A stretch of 64,000 bases of DNA from Bradyrhizobium sp. ORS 278 (lineage in GTDB: Bacteria > Pseudomonadota > Alphaproteobacteria > Rhizobiales > Xanthobacteraceae), in assembly GCF_000026145.1 (NCBI RefSeq), contig NC_009445.1, forward strand, positions 744,001 to 808,000, read 5' to 3'. Below, in pieces: positions 55,281-64,000 of this stretch. Below the pieces are notes generated by a model, which worked only from the letters and a program-made list of their open reading frames with translations, searched no databases and was not told where the DNA came from. Position 1 is the first letter of the stretch, and every line of letters begins with the position of its first letter. The position numbers and the translations under genes are program-made.

Positions 55281-57755
55281 TTGCCCCTTCGCTTCGACAC
55301 CCCGCTGCCCATCGATGCCGTGCTGGACGATTTGTCCGGCACGCTCGCACGCAGTAACACCGCCGTCCTGGTGGCGCCGCCCGGCGCCGGCAAGACGACG
55401 CGGGTGCCGCTCGCCCTGCGCGATGCGCCGTGGATCGGGGACAAGAAGATCATCGTGCTGGAGCCGCGCCGCATCGCCGCTCGCGCCAGCGCCGAGCGGA
55501 TGGCTAAGTCGCTCGGCGAGTGCGCCGGCGAGACCGTCGGCTATCGGGTGCGGTTCGGCTCGAAGATCTCGCGCGCGACCCGCATCGAGGTCGTCACCGA
55601 GGGCATCTTCACCCGCCAGATTCTCGATGATCCCGAGCTCACCGGCGTCGCGGCCGTGCTGTTCGACGAATTCCACGAGCGCTCGCTCGATGCCGATCTC
55701 GGCTTGGCCTTGGCCCGCGACGCGCAGCAGGGCCTGCGCGAGGATCTCCGCATACTCGTGATGTCGGCGACGCTCGACGGCGCCCGCGTCGCCAGCCTGC
55801 TCGGCAATGCGCCCGTGGTCGAGAGCGAGGGCCGGGCCTTTCCGGTCGAGACCCGCTATGTCGGCCGCAAGCCGGATGTGCCGGTCGAGCGCCAGATGGC
55901 CGAGACGATTGCCTCCGCGCTGCGCGCCGATGCCGGCTCGGTGCTGGCGTTCCTGCCCGGCGCGGCCGAGATCCGGCGCACCCAGACCATGCTCGCCGAG
56001 CGCGTCCAGGATGCTGCAATCGAGATCGTGCCGCTGTTCGGCGCGCTCGATGCCGCGGTCCAGGACCGCGCGATCTCGCCGGCGCCGAAGGGCCACCGCA
56101 AGGTGGTGCTGGCGACCTCGATCGCCGAGACCTCGCTGACCATCGAGGGCGTGCGCATCGTGGTCGATTCCGGCCTCGCCCGCGTGCCGCGCTACGAACC
56201 TGATATCGGCCTGACCCGGCTGGAGACGGTGCGCGCCTCGCGCGCCGCCGTCGACCAGCGCCGCGGCCGCGCCGGCCGCACCGAGCCCGGCGTCTGCTAC
56301 CGGCTGTGGGACGAGCCGCAGACGGCCTCGCTCGCCGCCTACACGCAGCCGGAAATTCTCAGCGCCGATCTGTCCTCGCTGGTGCTCGACCTCGCGCAAT
56401 GGGGCGTCAGCGATCCCGCAGGCTTGAGCTTCCTCGATCCGCCGCCGCTACCGGCCTGGAAGGAGGCGCGCGATCTCCTCAACGAACTCGGCGCGCTCGA
56501 TGTCGGCGGCCGCCTCACCGAGGAGGGCCGGCGGCTGCGGGCGCTCGCGTTGCCGCCGCGGCTGGCGCGGATGATCGTCGATGCAGCCGACTACGGCGCG
56601 GCAGGGCAGGCGGCCGATATCGCCGCGATCCTGACCGAGCGCGGGCTCGGCGGCGACAGCGTCGACCTCGAGGTCCGGCTCGATCAGTTCCGCAGAGATC
56701 GCTCGCAACGGGCGCAGAGCGCGCGTGACATGGCGCGGCGCTGGGCGCAGCAGGTCAGCTCGGCGGCGTCGCCGCGAGAGGCCGGGGATCTGGCGACCGG
56801 GCTGATGCTGGCCTTCGCCTTCCCCGACCGTGTGGCGCGCAACCGCGGCAATGGCAGCTTCGTGCTGGCCAATGGCCGCGGCGCCGCGGTCGACCAGACA
56901 TCGTCGCTGGCACGGGTGCCCTACATCGCCGTGGGCGAGCTGACCGGCACGGCGGCCAGCGGTCGCATCCTGCTGGCGGCGCCGCTCGCGCTCGAGGACA
57001 TTGAGCGTCACTTCGCCGCGCAGATCGAGGCAAAGGACGAGGTCAGTTTCGACCCGAGCGCGATGGCGCTGCGTGCGCGCCGCCGGCGCAAGCTGCACGC
57101 GATCACCATGGCCGATGCGCCGGTGGCGCTGACGCCGTCGGAGGACACCGCGCGCATCTTCGCCGAAGGGATCTGTGCCGCCGGCCTCGACCGGCTGCCG
57201 TGGTCGAAGGCCGCCAGCCAGTGGCGCGATCGCGTCACCTTCCTGCGCAAGGCGGAGGGCGATGCCTGGCCGGATCTGTCGGATGCCGGGCTGATCGAGC
57301 GGCGCGAGGATTGGCTGGTGCCGCTGCTCGCCGACAGGACCTCGCTGCGCGATGTCTCTCCGGGCGACGTCTCGGACGCCGTCATGGGTCTGCTGCCCTG
57401 GGACCTCCGCGCCCGGCTCGACAAGGAGGCGCCGACCCATTTCGAGGCGCCGACCGGGACCATGCTGGCGATCGACTACGAGGCCGAGCAGGGGCCGACC
57501 ATCGCGGTGCGGCTGCAGGAGCTGTTCGGGTTGAACGTTCATCCGACGATCGCCCGTGGAGCGGTTCCGCTGGTGCTGGAGCTGCTGTCGCCGGCGCAGC
57601 GGCCGGTGCAGGTGACGCGCGATCTGCCCGGCTTCTGGCGCGGCTCCTATGCCGCCGTGCGCACCGATCTGCGCGGCCGCTATCCCCGGCATCCCTGGCC
57701 GGAGGATCCCGCCAGCGCCATGCCGACCCGGCGGGCCAAGCCTCGGGGAACATAG
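55281..57755 (+). CDS. hrpB: ATP-dependent helicase HrpB
   Basis: 824 aa from TTG 55281 (MPLRFDTPLPIDAVLDDLSG). An in-frame ATG at 55224 would add 19 residues encoded by the palindromic repeat and is probably not used. DExH helicase motifs: APPGAGKTTRVPL (I), LEPRRIAARA (Ia), LFDEFHERSLDADL (II, DEFH), MSATLDGARV (III), then LPGAAEIRRTQ, LATSIAETSLTIEGV and DQRRGRAGRTEPG (VI). The HA2 and HrpB-specific C-terminal regions follow. The helicase acts on nucleic acids; its physiological role is not well defined and it has been linked to stress and cell-envelope enzymes in some species. Confidence 0.92.
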   Translation: MPLRFDTPLPIDAVLDDLSGTLARSNTAVLVAPPGAGKTTRVPLALRDAPWIGDKKIIVLEPRRIAARASAERMAKSLGECAGETVGYRVRFGSKISRATRIEVVTEGIFTRQILDDPELTGVAAVLFDEFHERSLDADLGLALARDAQQGLREDLRILVMSATLDGARVASLLGNAPVVESEGRAFPVETRYVGRKPDVPVERQMAETIASALRADAGSVLAFLPGAAEIRRTQTMLAERVQDAAIEIVPLFGALDAAVQDRAISPAPKGHRKVVLATSIAETSLTIEGVRIVVDSGLARVPRYEPDIGLTRLETVRASRAAVDQRRGRAGRTEPGVCYRLWDEPQTASLAAYTQPEILSADLSSLVLDLAQWGVSDPAGLSFLDPPPLPAWKEARDLLNELGALDVGGRLTEEGRRLRALALPPRLARMIVDAADYGAAGQAADIAAILTERGLGGDSVDLEVRLDQFRRDRSQRAQSARDMARRWAQQVSSAASPREAGDLATGLMLAFAFPDRVARNRGNGSFVLANGRGAAVDQTSSLARVPYIAVGELTGTAASGRILLAAPLALEDIERHFAAQIEAKDEVSFDPSAMALRARRRRKLHAITMADAPVALTPSEDTARIFAEGICAAGLDRLPWSKAASQWRDRVTFLRKAEGDAWPDLSDAGLIERREDWLVPLLADRTSLRDVSPGDVSDAVMGLLPWDLRARLDKEAPTHFEAPTGTMLAIDYEAEQGPTIAVRLQELFGLNVHPTIARGAVPLVLELLSPAQRPVQVTRDLPGFWRGSYAAVRTDLRGRYPRHPWPEDPASAMPTRRAKPRGT

Positions 57756-57903
57756 CTGATGCAAATTATACCGCCCGAATGGCCCTCGTTAACGCTTCGC
57801 TCATCGTTTTCGCCAAAATGGCGGCGGCAGCCGTTACGCTTCAGTCGCCCGTCAGCGGCTTTCATGATCAAGTCGGTTGCGGGGTAGAGTCGGGCGTTGC
57901 GTG

Positions 57904-58416
57904 ATGCGTAACATAATGATCTTCGCGGCCGTTCTCGTCGGCCTCGGCACCTTCATGGCGCAGCTGGCCGATCGCCTCACGCCGGCGCCTGCGTCCGCCA
58001 CCCCCTCGGTGCGGAGCGCGACGGTAGACACCGCAGCCGCAAGCCAGCGCAGCCTCAGCATCCCGACGGACCGCCGCGGCCATTTCCGCGCCGACGGCCG
58101 CATCGACGGCCAGCGCATCAGCTTCATGATCGACACCGGCGCCTCGATGGTCGCGCTCAACGAAAGCTCGGCCGCCCGCTTCGGCCTGCGCCCGGCGCGC
58201 GGCGAGTACACCGCCAATGTGACGACGGCCAACGGGACCGTGAAGGCCGCCCGGGCGAAGCTTGCGATGGTCGAACTCGGCGAGCTCACCGTGCGCGATG
58301 TCGACGCCCTCGTGTTGCCGGACGCGGCGCTGTCCGAGAACCTGCTCGGATTGTCGTTCCTGTCCAAGCTGAAGCGCTTCGCCTATGCCAACGGCCAGAT
58401 GGTGCTGGAGCAGTAA
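57904..58416 (+). CDS. TIGR02281-type retropepsin-like aspartic protease
   Basis: 170 aa from ATG 57904. A single N-terminal membrane helix (MIFAAVLVGLGTFMAQLADR) precedes a compact clan AA aspartic-protease domain. The active site is FMIDTGASMVAL (DTGAS) after GHFRADGRIDGQRI, and the flap/second strand region has ENLLGLSFLSKLKRFAYANG. As in retropepsins it must dimerise to form the active site. Related rhizobial proteins are membrane-anchored and face the periplasm; the substrate is unknown. Stands between hrpB and the phosphomannomutase gene. Confidence 0.8.
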   Translation: MRNIMIFAAVLVGLGTFMAQLADRLTPAPASATPSVRSATVDTAAASQRSLSIPTDRRGHFRADGRIDGQRISFMIDTGASMVALNESSAARFGLRPARGEYTANVTTANGTVKAARAKLAMVELGELTVRDVDALVLPDAALSENLLGLSFLSKLKRFAYANGQMVLEQ

Positions 58417-58599
58417 TCACGATCGCTGAAGATCGGACGATGCGACGGCGGCCCCATATACCGTAAGATCAGATGGGGGAGGCTCCCTGCCTGATTGTTG
58501 CCTGCTTTCCTCTGCCTTTGTTGTATGACGTCTTTGTATGAAGCCGCGCGCCGCGCGACTGCACTGTTCCATTGATGTGATTTCCCGAGGCCCCTCCTT

Positions 58600-60099
58600 A
58601 TGTTCCCCAAGCCGAAACCCATCTTGGTCCCCAATACCTACGCCTTTGAATCCGAGCCGATGGTGAAGCCGACGGGCTTCCGCGAATATGACGCGCGCTG
58701 GCTGTTCAACAAGGAAATCAACCTGATGGGGGTGCAGGCGCTCGGCATGGGGCTGGGCGCGCTGATCGCGGAGCGCGGCGTGAGCCGAGAAATCGTGACC
58801 GGTCACGATTTCCGTGGCTACTCCGCCTCGATCAAATACGCGCTGATCTCGGGCCTGATGGCCGCCGGCTGCAAGGTGCACGACATCGGTCTTGCGGTGA
58901 CACCCATGGCCTATTTCGCGCAGTTCGAGCTCGATGTGCCCTGCGTCGCGATGGTGACCGCCTCGCATAATGACAACGGCTGGACCGGCGTTAAGATGGG
59001 CGCCAATCGTCCGCTGACCTTTGGGCCGGAGGAAATGACACGGTTGAAAGAGATCGTGCTCAACGCCGAGTTCAAGAACACGGGCGGCGGCTCGTATCAG
59101 TTCCACGAGAATTTCCCGGCGCGCTACATCGCCGATCTGACTAACCGTCCGAAACTGAAGCGCAAGCTCAAGGTCGTCGCCGCCTGCGGCAACGGCACCG
59201 CGGGCGCGTTCGCGCCACAGGTGCTGGAGGCGATTGGCTGCGAGGTGATCCCGCTCGACACCGAGCTCGATCACACCTTCCCGAAATACAATCCCAATCC
59301 CGAAGACATGGAGATGCTGCACGCCATTCGCGACGCCGTACTCGCCCACAAGGCCGATGTCGGCCTCGGCTTCGACGGCGACGGCGACCGCTGTGGCGTG
59401 GTCGACAACACCGGCGAGGAGATCTTCGCCGACAAGGTCGGCGTCATGCTGGCGCGCGACATGTCCGCGATCCACAAGGACGCGCAGTTCGTCGTCGACG
59501 TGAAATCAACCGGCCTGTTCATGACCGATCCGGTGCTGCAGGCGCAGGGCGCCAAGACCGAATATTGGAAGACCGGCCATTCCTACATGAAGCGCCGGAC
59601 CAACGAGCTCGGTGCGCTCGCGGGCTTCGAGAAGTCCGGCCATTTCTTCTTCAACAAGCCGTTCGGTCGCGGCTATGATGACGGCCTCGTCTCGGCGATC
59701 GCGATCTGCGAGATGCTCGACCGCGCGCCGGGCAAGTCGATGGCCGACCTCAAGGAGGCCCTGCCCAAGACGTGGTCGTCGCCGACGATGTCGCCGCATT
59801 GCGGCGACGAGGTCAAATACGGCGTCGTCGACGCGGTGGTGAAGCATTTCCAGACGCTGCAGCAGCAGGGCGGCAAGGTCGCCGGTCAATCGATCCGCGA
59901 TCTCGTCACCGTCAACGGCGTGCGTGTCACGGTGGAGGACGGCAGCTGGGGCCTGGTGCGCGCGTCATCCAACAAGCCGGAGCTCGTCGTCGTCGTCGAA
60001 AGCCCCGTGTCGGAGCAGCGCATGCACGACATGTTCGAGGCGGTCAACGTCGTGCTGCGGACGCACCCCGAAGTGGGCGCCTATAATCAGACGATCTGA
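58600..60099 (+). CDS. phosphomannomutase/phosphoglucomutase
   Basis: 499 aa. The phosphoserine loop is MVTASHNDNGWTGVKMGANR (the Ser of TASHN), the Mg loop is GFDGDGDRCGVVDN, the sugar loop is GFEKSGHFFFNKPFGRGYDD, and the phosphate-binding domain is near the end (VRASSNKPELVVVVESP). It interconverts mannose-6-P and mannose-1-P, or glucose-6-P and glucose-1-P, supplying GDP-mannose or UDP-glucose routes and so linking to ugd. The precise substrate split cannot be read. Followed by a divergent chemoreceptor gene's 3' end. Confidence 0.93.
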   Translation: MFPKPKPILVPNTYAFESEPMVKPTGFREYDARWLFNKEINLMGVQALGMGLGALIAERGVSREIVTGHDFRGYSASIKYALISGLMAAGCKVHDIGLAVTPMAYFAQFELDVPCVAMVTASHNDNGWTGVKMGANRPLTFGPEEMTRLKEIVLNAEFKNTGGGSYQFHENFPARYIADLTNRPKLKRKLKVVAACGNGTAGAFAPQVLEAIGCEVIPLDTELDHTFPKYNPNPEDMEMLHAIRDAVLAHKADVGLGFDGDGDRCGVVDNTGEEIFADKVGVMLARDMSAIHKDAQFVVDVKSTGLFMTDPVLQAQGAKTEYWKTGHSYMKRRTNELGALAGFEKSGHFFFNKPFGRGYDDGLVSAIAICEMLDRAPGKSMADLKEALPKTWSSPTMSPHCGDEVKYGVVDAVVKHFQTLQQQGGKVAGQSIRDLVTVNGVRVTVEDGSWGLVRASSNKPELVVVVESPVSEQRMHDMFEAVNVVLRTHPEVGAYNQTI

Positions 60100-60161
60100 T
60101 ACGCCAGGGCGAGCATGCCTCGCACGAGGCGCGCTCGCCTTTGTCCAGGCAATTCGGCGAA

Positions 60162-61652
60162 CTAAGCGACCCGCAGCGATTTCAGGAACTGATCGACCTC
60201 GGACTTGAGCCGAGCCGATTGCGAGGACAGGCCGTTCGCGGACTCCAACAGCCGGGACGCGGCGCCGCCGGTCTCGTTGGAGGCCTGCGTCACGCTGCCC
60301 ATGCTTTGGCTCACCAGTCGCGTGCCTTCGGAGGCCTGCTGCACGTTTCCGGAAATTTCCCCCGTCGCGAGCCCCTGCTGTTCGACGGCGGTTGCGATCT
60401 CCTTGGAGATCCCGTCGATCTCGGCGATCGTGCCGCCGATCATCTGGATGGCGCTTACGGCATCACCCGTCGCGCTCTGGATGCTCTGCACCTGGCTGGA
60501 GATTTCCTCGGTCGCCTTCGCAGTCTGATTGGCCAGCGCTTTCACCTCGCTGGCGACGACGGCAAAGCCCTTCCCGTGCTCGCCGGCGCGGGCGGCCTCG
60601 ATGGTGGCGTTCAGCGCCAGCAGGTTGGTCTGGCTGGCGATCGTCTGGATCAGCGTCACCACCTCGCCGATCTTCTGCGTGCCCGCGGCGAGGCTTTCGA
60701 CCACGCTGTTGGTGCGTCGCGCCTCTTCGGCGGCTTTCGCGGCGATCTCCGCGGAGCGCGTCACCTGCTGGGAAATGCTGCCGATGGAGGCGGTCAGCTC
60801 TTCGGTTGCGGCAGCGACGGTCTCGACGTTGGTGGAAGCGCGCTGCGAGGCGTGGGCCGCTGCCGACGTCTGGCGCGAGGCTTCGGCGCTGTTACGGCTC
60901 ATCAAGGATGACAGGTTCTGGACCTCGTTCGCAGCGACGGCCACCGCCTCCACGATGCCGCCGATCTTGCGCTCGAAGCCTTCCGCAAGCTCGCGCCGGG
61001 CGAGATCGCCCTGTTGCTTGACCCGCTGCTCGGCCTCGGTCCGCTCGGCGTTGGCACGCGCTTCGGCCGCGATCGCCGCATTGGCTTCGGCGGTCTTGCG
61101 CATGCTGGTTTCGAACAGCTGCGTGAGCTTGAGCGCCAGCGCGCCCAGAACGCCCGCCTCGATCAGGAGGATGACAGCGTGCAGCACCACGCGGCCGAAA
61201 TCGCTCCCGCCGGGATAGACCGCGGCCGGAAAAACGAAGTTCAGCACCAGATGGTGAAGCGCGACGGCGACCGTTCCCGCCACGATGGGCCGGTAGTCGC
61301 AATAGGCGACGAGACAGGCCAGCGCCGCGAAGAAGTACATGTGCATGTCGACCTGCCAGGCGTGGCCGGACATCTGGTAGACGAGCACGGACACGCCGCC
61401 CATCAGAGCAACTGCGACCGTGAGCTGGGTCGCCAAGCCGTCGCCGGCGCTGCGCCAGGAGAGCGTCGCCGCGGCCGCCAAGGCGACCATCATCATCGTC
61501 GGCAACATCCAATCGCCGCGCGACAGCCCGATGATGAGCGCGAGTGGAACGTGAATCCAGAGCACCGCCAGCAGAAGCTTGCTGGTTGCGTCACGGAGAA
61601 TTGCCAGATCGTCGGTCTCGCCGGTCATTCCCATCCCCCCGATCATCATCAT
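60162..61652 (-). CDS. polytopic chemoreceptor with His-rich membrane sensor
   Basis: 496 aa. The N-terminal ~190 residues are five to six membrane helices with no periplasmic domain. Conserved-looking histidines lie in [20 protein letters not shown] and in [20 protein letters not shown]. The cytoplasmic part is a standard MCP signalling domain without HAMP, with tip [20 protein letters not shown] followed by [17 protein letters not shown]. The integral-membrane sensor may detect membrane state, metal or gas. Its start codon overlaps the stop of the small upstream gene (ATGA), so both are made together. Confidence 0.9.
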   Translation of the reverse strand: MMMIGGMGMTGETDDLAILRDATSKLLLAVLWIHVPLALIIGLSRGDWMLPTMMMVALAAAATLSWRSAGDGLATQLTVAVALMGGVSVLVYQMSGHAWQVDMHMYFFAALACLVAYCDYRPIVAGTVAVALHHLVLNFVFPAAVYPGGSDFGRVVLHAVILLIEAGVLGALALKLTQLFETSMRKTAEANAAIAAEARANAERTEAEQRVKQQGDLARRELAEGFERKIGGIVEAVAVAANEVQNLSSLMSRNSAEASRQTSAAAHASQRASTNVETVAAATEELTASIGSISQQVTRSAEIAAKAAEEARRTNSVVESLAAGTQKIGEVVTLIQTIASQTNLLALNATIEAARAGEHGKGFAVVASEVKALANQTAKATEEISSQVQSIQSATGDAVSAIQMIGGTIAEIDGISKEIATAVEQQGLATGEISGNVQQASEGTRLVSQSMGSVTQASNETGGAASRLLESANGLSSQSARLKSEVDQFLKSLRVA

Positions 61653-61978
61653 TGTGTAAAGCAGGCGGAGATCGCCTGCGGGTCGATGACGAGCCAGGCC
61701 CCCGCCTTGCGCAGCCGCGCCAAGCCGTCGTGTTCGCCAGGACGAACCACGAGCAGCGACGAAAATGCCGTCGTACGCACGAGAGCGGCGTCAGCCGATG
61801 CTGCAGCCAGCATCGTCTGTTGCGCGCTCCACCAGGGTGGAAAAGCGACGGCGACGATCTCGCGCCCGGGGTGCACCTGCAGCGACAGCGCTGCCACACC
61901 GACGAAGCTCGCGATCAAAAGCGCCATTGCGTTCAGCCAAGCGCGCGACGATGAAGGTATGGTTGCACCGGACATCAT
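61649..61978 (-). CDS. small membrane-anchored protein coupled to the chemoreceptor
   Basis: 109 aa from ATG 61978 (ATG 61975 is also possible). One N-terminal membrane helix ([20 protein letters not shown]) is followed by a ~75-residue domain that should face the periplasm: [40 protein letters not shown] and [19 protein letters not shown] recognise no family. The stop codon overlaps the chemoreceptor start by 4 bp, indicating coupled translation and a likely functional tie, for example as an accessory ligand-binding subunit. Function unknown. Confidence 0.65.
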   Translation of the reverse strand: MMSGATIPSSSRAWLNAMALLIASFVGVAALSLQVHPGREIVAVAFPPWWSAQQTMLAAASADAALVRTTAFSSLLVVRPGEHDGLARLRKAGAWLVIDPQAISACFTQ

Positions 61979-62120
61979 CACATCTGAAGATAGATGGATG
62001 AAGATAACTTCCGGTAAACGATGATGGGGAAACAGGACAAAAGGCCGACTACGTGTGGCTGAGCATTGCCACGGCCCCACCGTGTGGGCTCGAACGAGCG
62101 GCGAGACTATGCGGGCCGGA

Positions 62121-62621
62121 CTAGACCGGCGGCACCGGCAAGGCCGTGACCGACTTGATCTTCTCCATGGCAAAGCGCGAGGTGACGTTCTTCAGCGGCA
62201 CGGCGCTGATCAGCTTCTTGTAGAAAACGTCGTAGCTCTGCATGTCCGCAACCACCACGCGCAGCATGTAGTCGACGTCGCCCGCCATCCGGTAGAACTC
62301 CATCACCTCCGGCATCGAGCTGACCGCCTCGGCGAACTTCTTCAGCCAGGCTTCGGAATGATCGGCACTCTCGACCGAGACGAACACGGAGATGCCGAGC
62401 CCGATCTTGTTCTGATCGACCAGGGCAACCCGGCGCAGGATGACGCCGTCGGCCTCCAGCCGCTGGATGCGCTTCCAGCACGGCGTCGACGACAGCCCAA
62501 CGCGGTCGCCGATCTCAGCGACCGAGAGAGAGGCATCTTCCTGCAGGACCATTAGGATCTTGCGGTCGATAGCGTCGAGCCGGCGGTTGGCTTCAGGGCC
62601 CTGGGCGGTGACGTCGGTCAT
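62121..62621 (-). CDS. Lrp/AsnC-family transcription regulator
   Basis: 166 aa from ATG 62621. The N-terminal helix-turn-helix is RRLDAIDRKILMVLQEDASL, SVAEIGDRVGLSSTPCWKRI, the canonical Lrp/AsnC pattern. The RAM domain follows (QNKIGLGISVFVSVESAD, VMEFYRMAGDVDYMLRVVVA, DMQSYDVFYKKLI). Such proteins form octamers and respond to amino acids. The TFQ-like motif at the ligand loop is not distinctive. It is on the same strand as nudC with a 106-bp gap holding its promoter. Target genes unknown. Confidence 0.9.
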   Translation of the reverse strand: MTDVTAQGPEANRRLDAIDRKILMVLQEDASLSVAEIGDRVGLSSTPCWKRIQRLEADGVILRRVALVDQNKIGLGISVFVSVESADHSEAWLKKFAEAVSSMPEVMEFYRMAGDVDYMLRVVVADMQSYDVFYKKLISAVPLKNVTSRFAMEKIKSVTALPVPPV

Positions 62622-62727
62622 GGAGAAATTTGTTCCATATGAAGGTCGAGAAACCCTCATATAGAGAAAATCGTTCCAAGGCAAGGATCGGCCGTTCAGG
62701 CCACGTCAGGCGCCTCGAATGCGGTCT

Positions 62728-63675
62728 TCAGCTACCGCTAGTCTGCATCAGCAGCCAGCGGCCGACCAGATGATGCGCAATTGCGAACGGATGCGGGCCC
62801 GCCAGGCCGTCGGGATGCTGCCGCTGCAGCATCAGCTGGGCCTCGTCGCGGCTGAACCAGCGGACGTCCTCGAGTTCGGTGCGGTCGATGACGATGTCCT
62901 CGTTGAGCGCCCGCGCGCTGCAGCCGATCATCAGCGAGGACGGATAGGGCCAGGGCTGGGTCATGTAGTAGGTCACGTCGGTGCAGCGGATGCCGGACTC
63001 CTCGAACACCTCGCGGCGGACGGCGTCCTCGATCGTCTCGGCGGCCTCGACGAAACCCGCGAGACAGGAATACATGCCCGCCGGAAACTGCTTCTGCCGG
63101 CCGAGCAGGCACTTGTCGCCGGAGGCGACCAGCGAGATCACCACCGGGTCGGTGCGCGGGAAATGCTCGGTCTTGCAATTCGGGCATTCGCGCTTCCAGC
63201 CGCCCTCGCGCATCGCGGTCTTGGTGCCGCAATTGGCACAGAAGCCGTGGCGCTGATGCCAGGACACCATCGACTTGGCCATGGCGATCGTCGCCAGTTG
63301 CTCGACAGGAATCGCGCCCTGCATCGCCAAGCCGCGCAGCTCGGTGACCGATACATCCTCGCGGCCGGCGAGCTTCTCGACGGCCGCTGGCGAGATGCCC
63401 ATGCCGAACACGGCCGCGCCGTCCTGCAGGCCGAGGAAGATCGTGCCGGGATTGGCGCCAAAGCCGAGCGCCTCATCGATCGACAGCAGCGGACGCAACT
63501 GGTCGCCGTCGCGCTTCAGCACCAGCGAATCGCGATGCACGACATAGGCGCGGGTCGAAGGCTTGCCCTCGAAGGCGAGCAGCTTGTCGTCATGAAAGCG
63601 CAGATGGGCGGCGCGCTCGATCGGATGGCCGACGAAGGCCGGCTTGCCCAATGGAAACAAGTCGAATGGCGACAT
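62728..63675 (-). CDS. nudC: NAD(+)/NADH pyrophosphatase NudC
   Basis: 315 aa. A zinc ribbon with four cysteines (FCANCGTKTAMREGGWKREC, PNC) precedes the Nudix fold. The Nudix box is GFVEAAETIEDAVRREVFEESGI, and the NADH-specific motif SQPWPFPxS appears as TQPWPYPSSLM. The N-terminal NudC-specific domain covers residues 1-140. It hydrolyses NADH and NAD+ to NMN(H) and AMP and can remove NAD caps from RNA. The HIT gene ends 3 bp upstream, so the two are probably one operon. Length fits the family. Confidence 0.93.
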   Translation of the reverse strand: MSPFDLFPLGKPAFVGHPIERAAHLRFHDDKLLAFEGKPSTRAYVVHRDSLVLKRDGDQLRPLLSIDEALGFGANPGTIFLGLQDGAAVFGMGISPAAVEKLAGREDVSVTELRGLAMQGAIPVEQLATIAMAKSMVSWHQRHGFCANCGTKTAMREGGWKRECPNCKTEHFPRTDPVVISLVASGDKCLLGRQKQFPAGMYSCLAGFVEAAETIEDAVRREVFEESGIRCTDVTYYMTQPWPYPSSLMIGCSARALNEDIVIDRTELEDVRWFSRDEAQLMLQRQHPDGLAGPHPFAIAHHLVGRWLLMQTSGS

Positions 63676-63678
63676 CTC

Positions 63679-63999
63679 TCACCCTAGCCAGATCTTGCGC
63701 CTGACAGCGCTGATGAAACTCTCAACCTCCTGCGCGTCGTGTGGCACAGGGGTTGCGACGCCCCAGACCGGGCGCGGCCAGGCCACGTCACTGGTGCGGC
63801 GGGCGATGATATGGATGTGCAGCTGCGGCACCATGTTGCCGAGCGCGGCGACGTTCAGCTTGTCGCACTTGGTGATCTCCTTGACGGCGCGCGACACCCG
63901 CGTGATCTCGGTCATCAGCTGCGCCTGGGCGACCTCGTCGAGATCGATGATCTCGACCGCGTCCTCGCGGCGCGGCACCAGCAGCAGCCACGGATAGTT
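63679..63999 (-). CDS. HIT-family hydrolase (5' part cut by the window end)
   Basis: The frame continues past the right window edge (it reads NYPWLLLVPRREDAVEIIDL before the visible ATG-less part), so the N-terminus is missing. The catalytic HIT triad is QLHIHIIARRTSD near the C-terminus, with NVAALGNMVPQ before it and WGVATPVPHD after. HIT proteins hydrolyse adenosine dinucleotides or AMP-lysine-type conjugates. Only 3 bp separate it from nudC, so both nucleotide-handling genes are likely co-expressed. Confidence 0.88.
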   Translation of the reverse strand, partial: NYPWLLLVPRREDAVEIIDLDEVAQAQLMTEITRVSRAVKEITKCDKLNVAALGNMVPQLHIHIIARRTSDVAWPRPVWGVATPVPHDAQEVESFISAVRRKIWLG

Positions 64000-64000
64000 G

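Overview
The window comes from a GC-rich alphaproteobacterium of the Bradyrhizobium type (Hyphomicrobiales, Nitrobacteraceae). Support comes from the ChvI-ChvG-HprK-EIIA-HPr cluster next to ATP-dependent pckA, the many PAS/GGDEF/EAL and MCP receptors, a methanethiol methyltransferase of the MddA type, DUF2865 and TIGR02281-type proteins, and dispersed inverted palindromes between genes. It is mostly chromosomal housekeeping and accessory sequence. I see no rRNA, tRNA, CRISPR array, prophage or classical insertion sequence.

Layout. 0-13.8 kb: a protease-inhibitor fragment, a PAS/HAMP receptor with no output domain, a glycine-zipper protein behind a perfect FNR/FixK box, a divergent MocR regulator/EamA exporter pair, an FNR-type regulator with all four cluster cysteines, radC, a SARP-hydrolase fusion overlapping a MAPEG gene, mddA, an MFS exporter, a Tat-exported intradiol dioxygenase and map. 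14-19.7 kb: MscS channel diverging from an NhaP2 antiporter, a broken ParE/ParD pair and mepA. 20-30.5 kb: an EAL protein with a degenerate GGDEF motif, ftrA with a divergent rhodanese gene, a chemoreceptor, lepA and a GT39 glycosyltransferase. 30.6-38 kb: the regulatory PTS (ptsH, EIIA, hprK) read in one direction with chvG and chvI, then hugZ-like and pckA. 38-49.3 kb: thioesterase, glgP, a frameshifted GIY-YIG nuclease between two palindromes, pyrE, GST, OmpA-like, GT87 and a 1.2-kb gene-poor stretch. 49.3-64 kb: polA, acyltransferase, ugd, hrpB, a retropepsin-like protease, phosphomannomutase, a polytopic chemoreceptor coupled to a small membrane protein, an Lrp regulator, nudC and a HIT protein cut by the window end.

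How the genes work together. The ChvGI two-component system and the HPr/EIIA/HprK phosphorelay form the regulatory core; in rhizobia this region ties envelope and acid sensing to carbon metabolism, and pckA, the entry enzyme of gluconeogenesis, lies close by. Ugd, phosphomannomutase, GT39, GT87, acyltransferase and OmpA-like proteins serve the cell envelope. Oxygen-related control is suggested by the FNR-type regulator and the FNR/FixK box about 4 kb away.

Most interesting observation: the window carries a family of REPIN-like elements, meaning two palindromic arms in inverted orientation. Two copies share an identical 29-bp arm and the same 124-bp length. The frameshifted GIY-YIG nuclease gene at about 42 kb sits tightly between two single arms of the same family, arranged the way RAYT transposase genes are flanked by REP sequences in gammaproteobacteria. 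This suggests a GIY-YIG-associated palindrome-mobilising system; it is a hypothesis from sequence layout only. Other notable points are a PolA whose proofreading site has lost its catalytic carboxylates and whose linker looks like a captured palindromic repeat, and a ParE toxin gene stopped by an in-frame amber codon.
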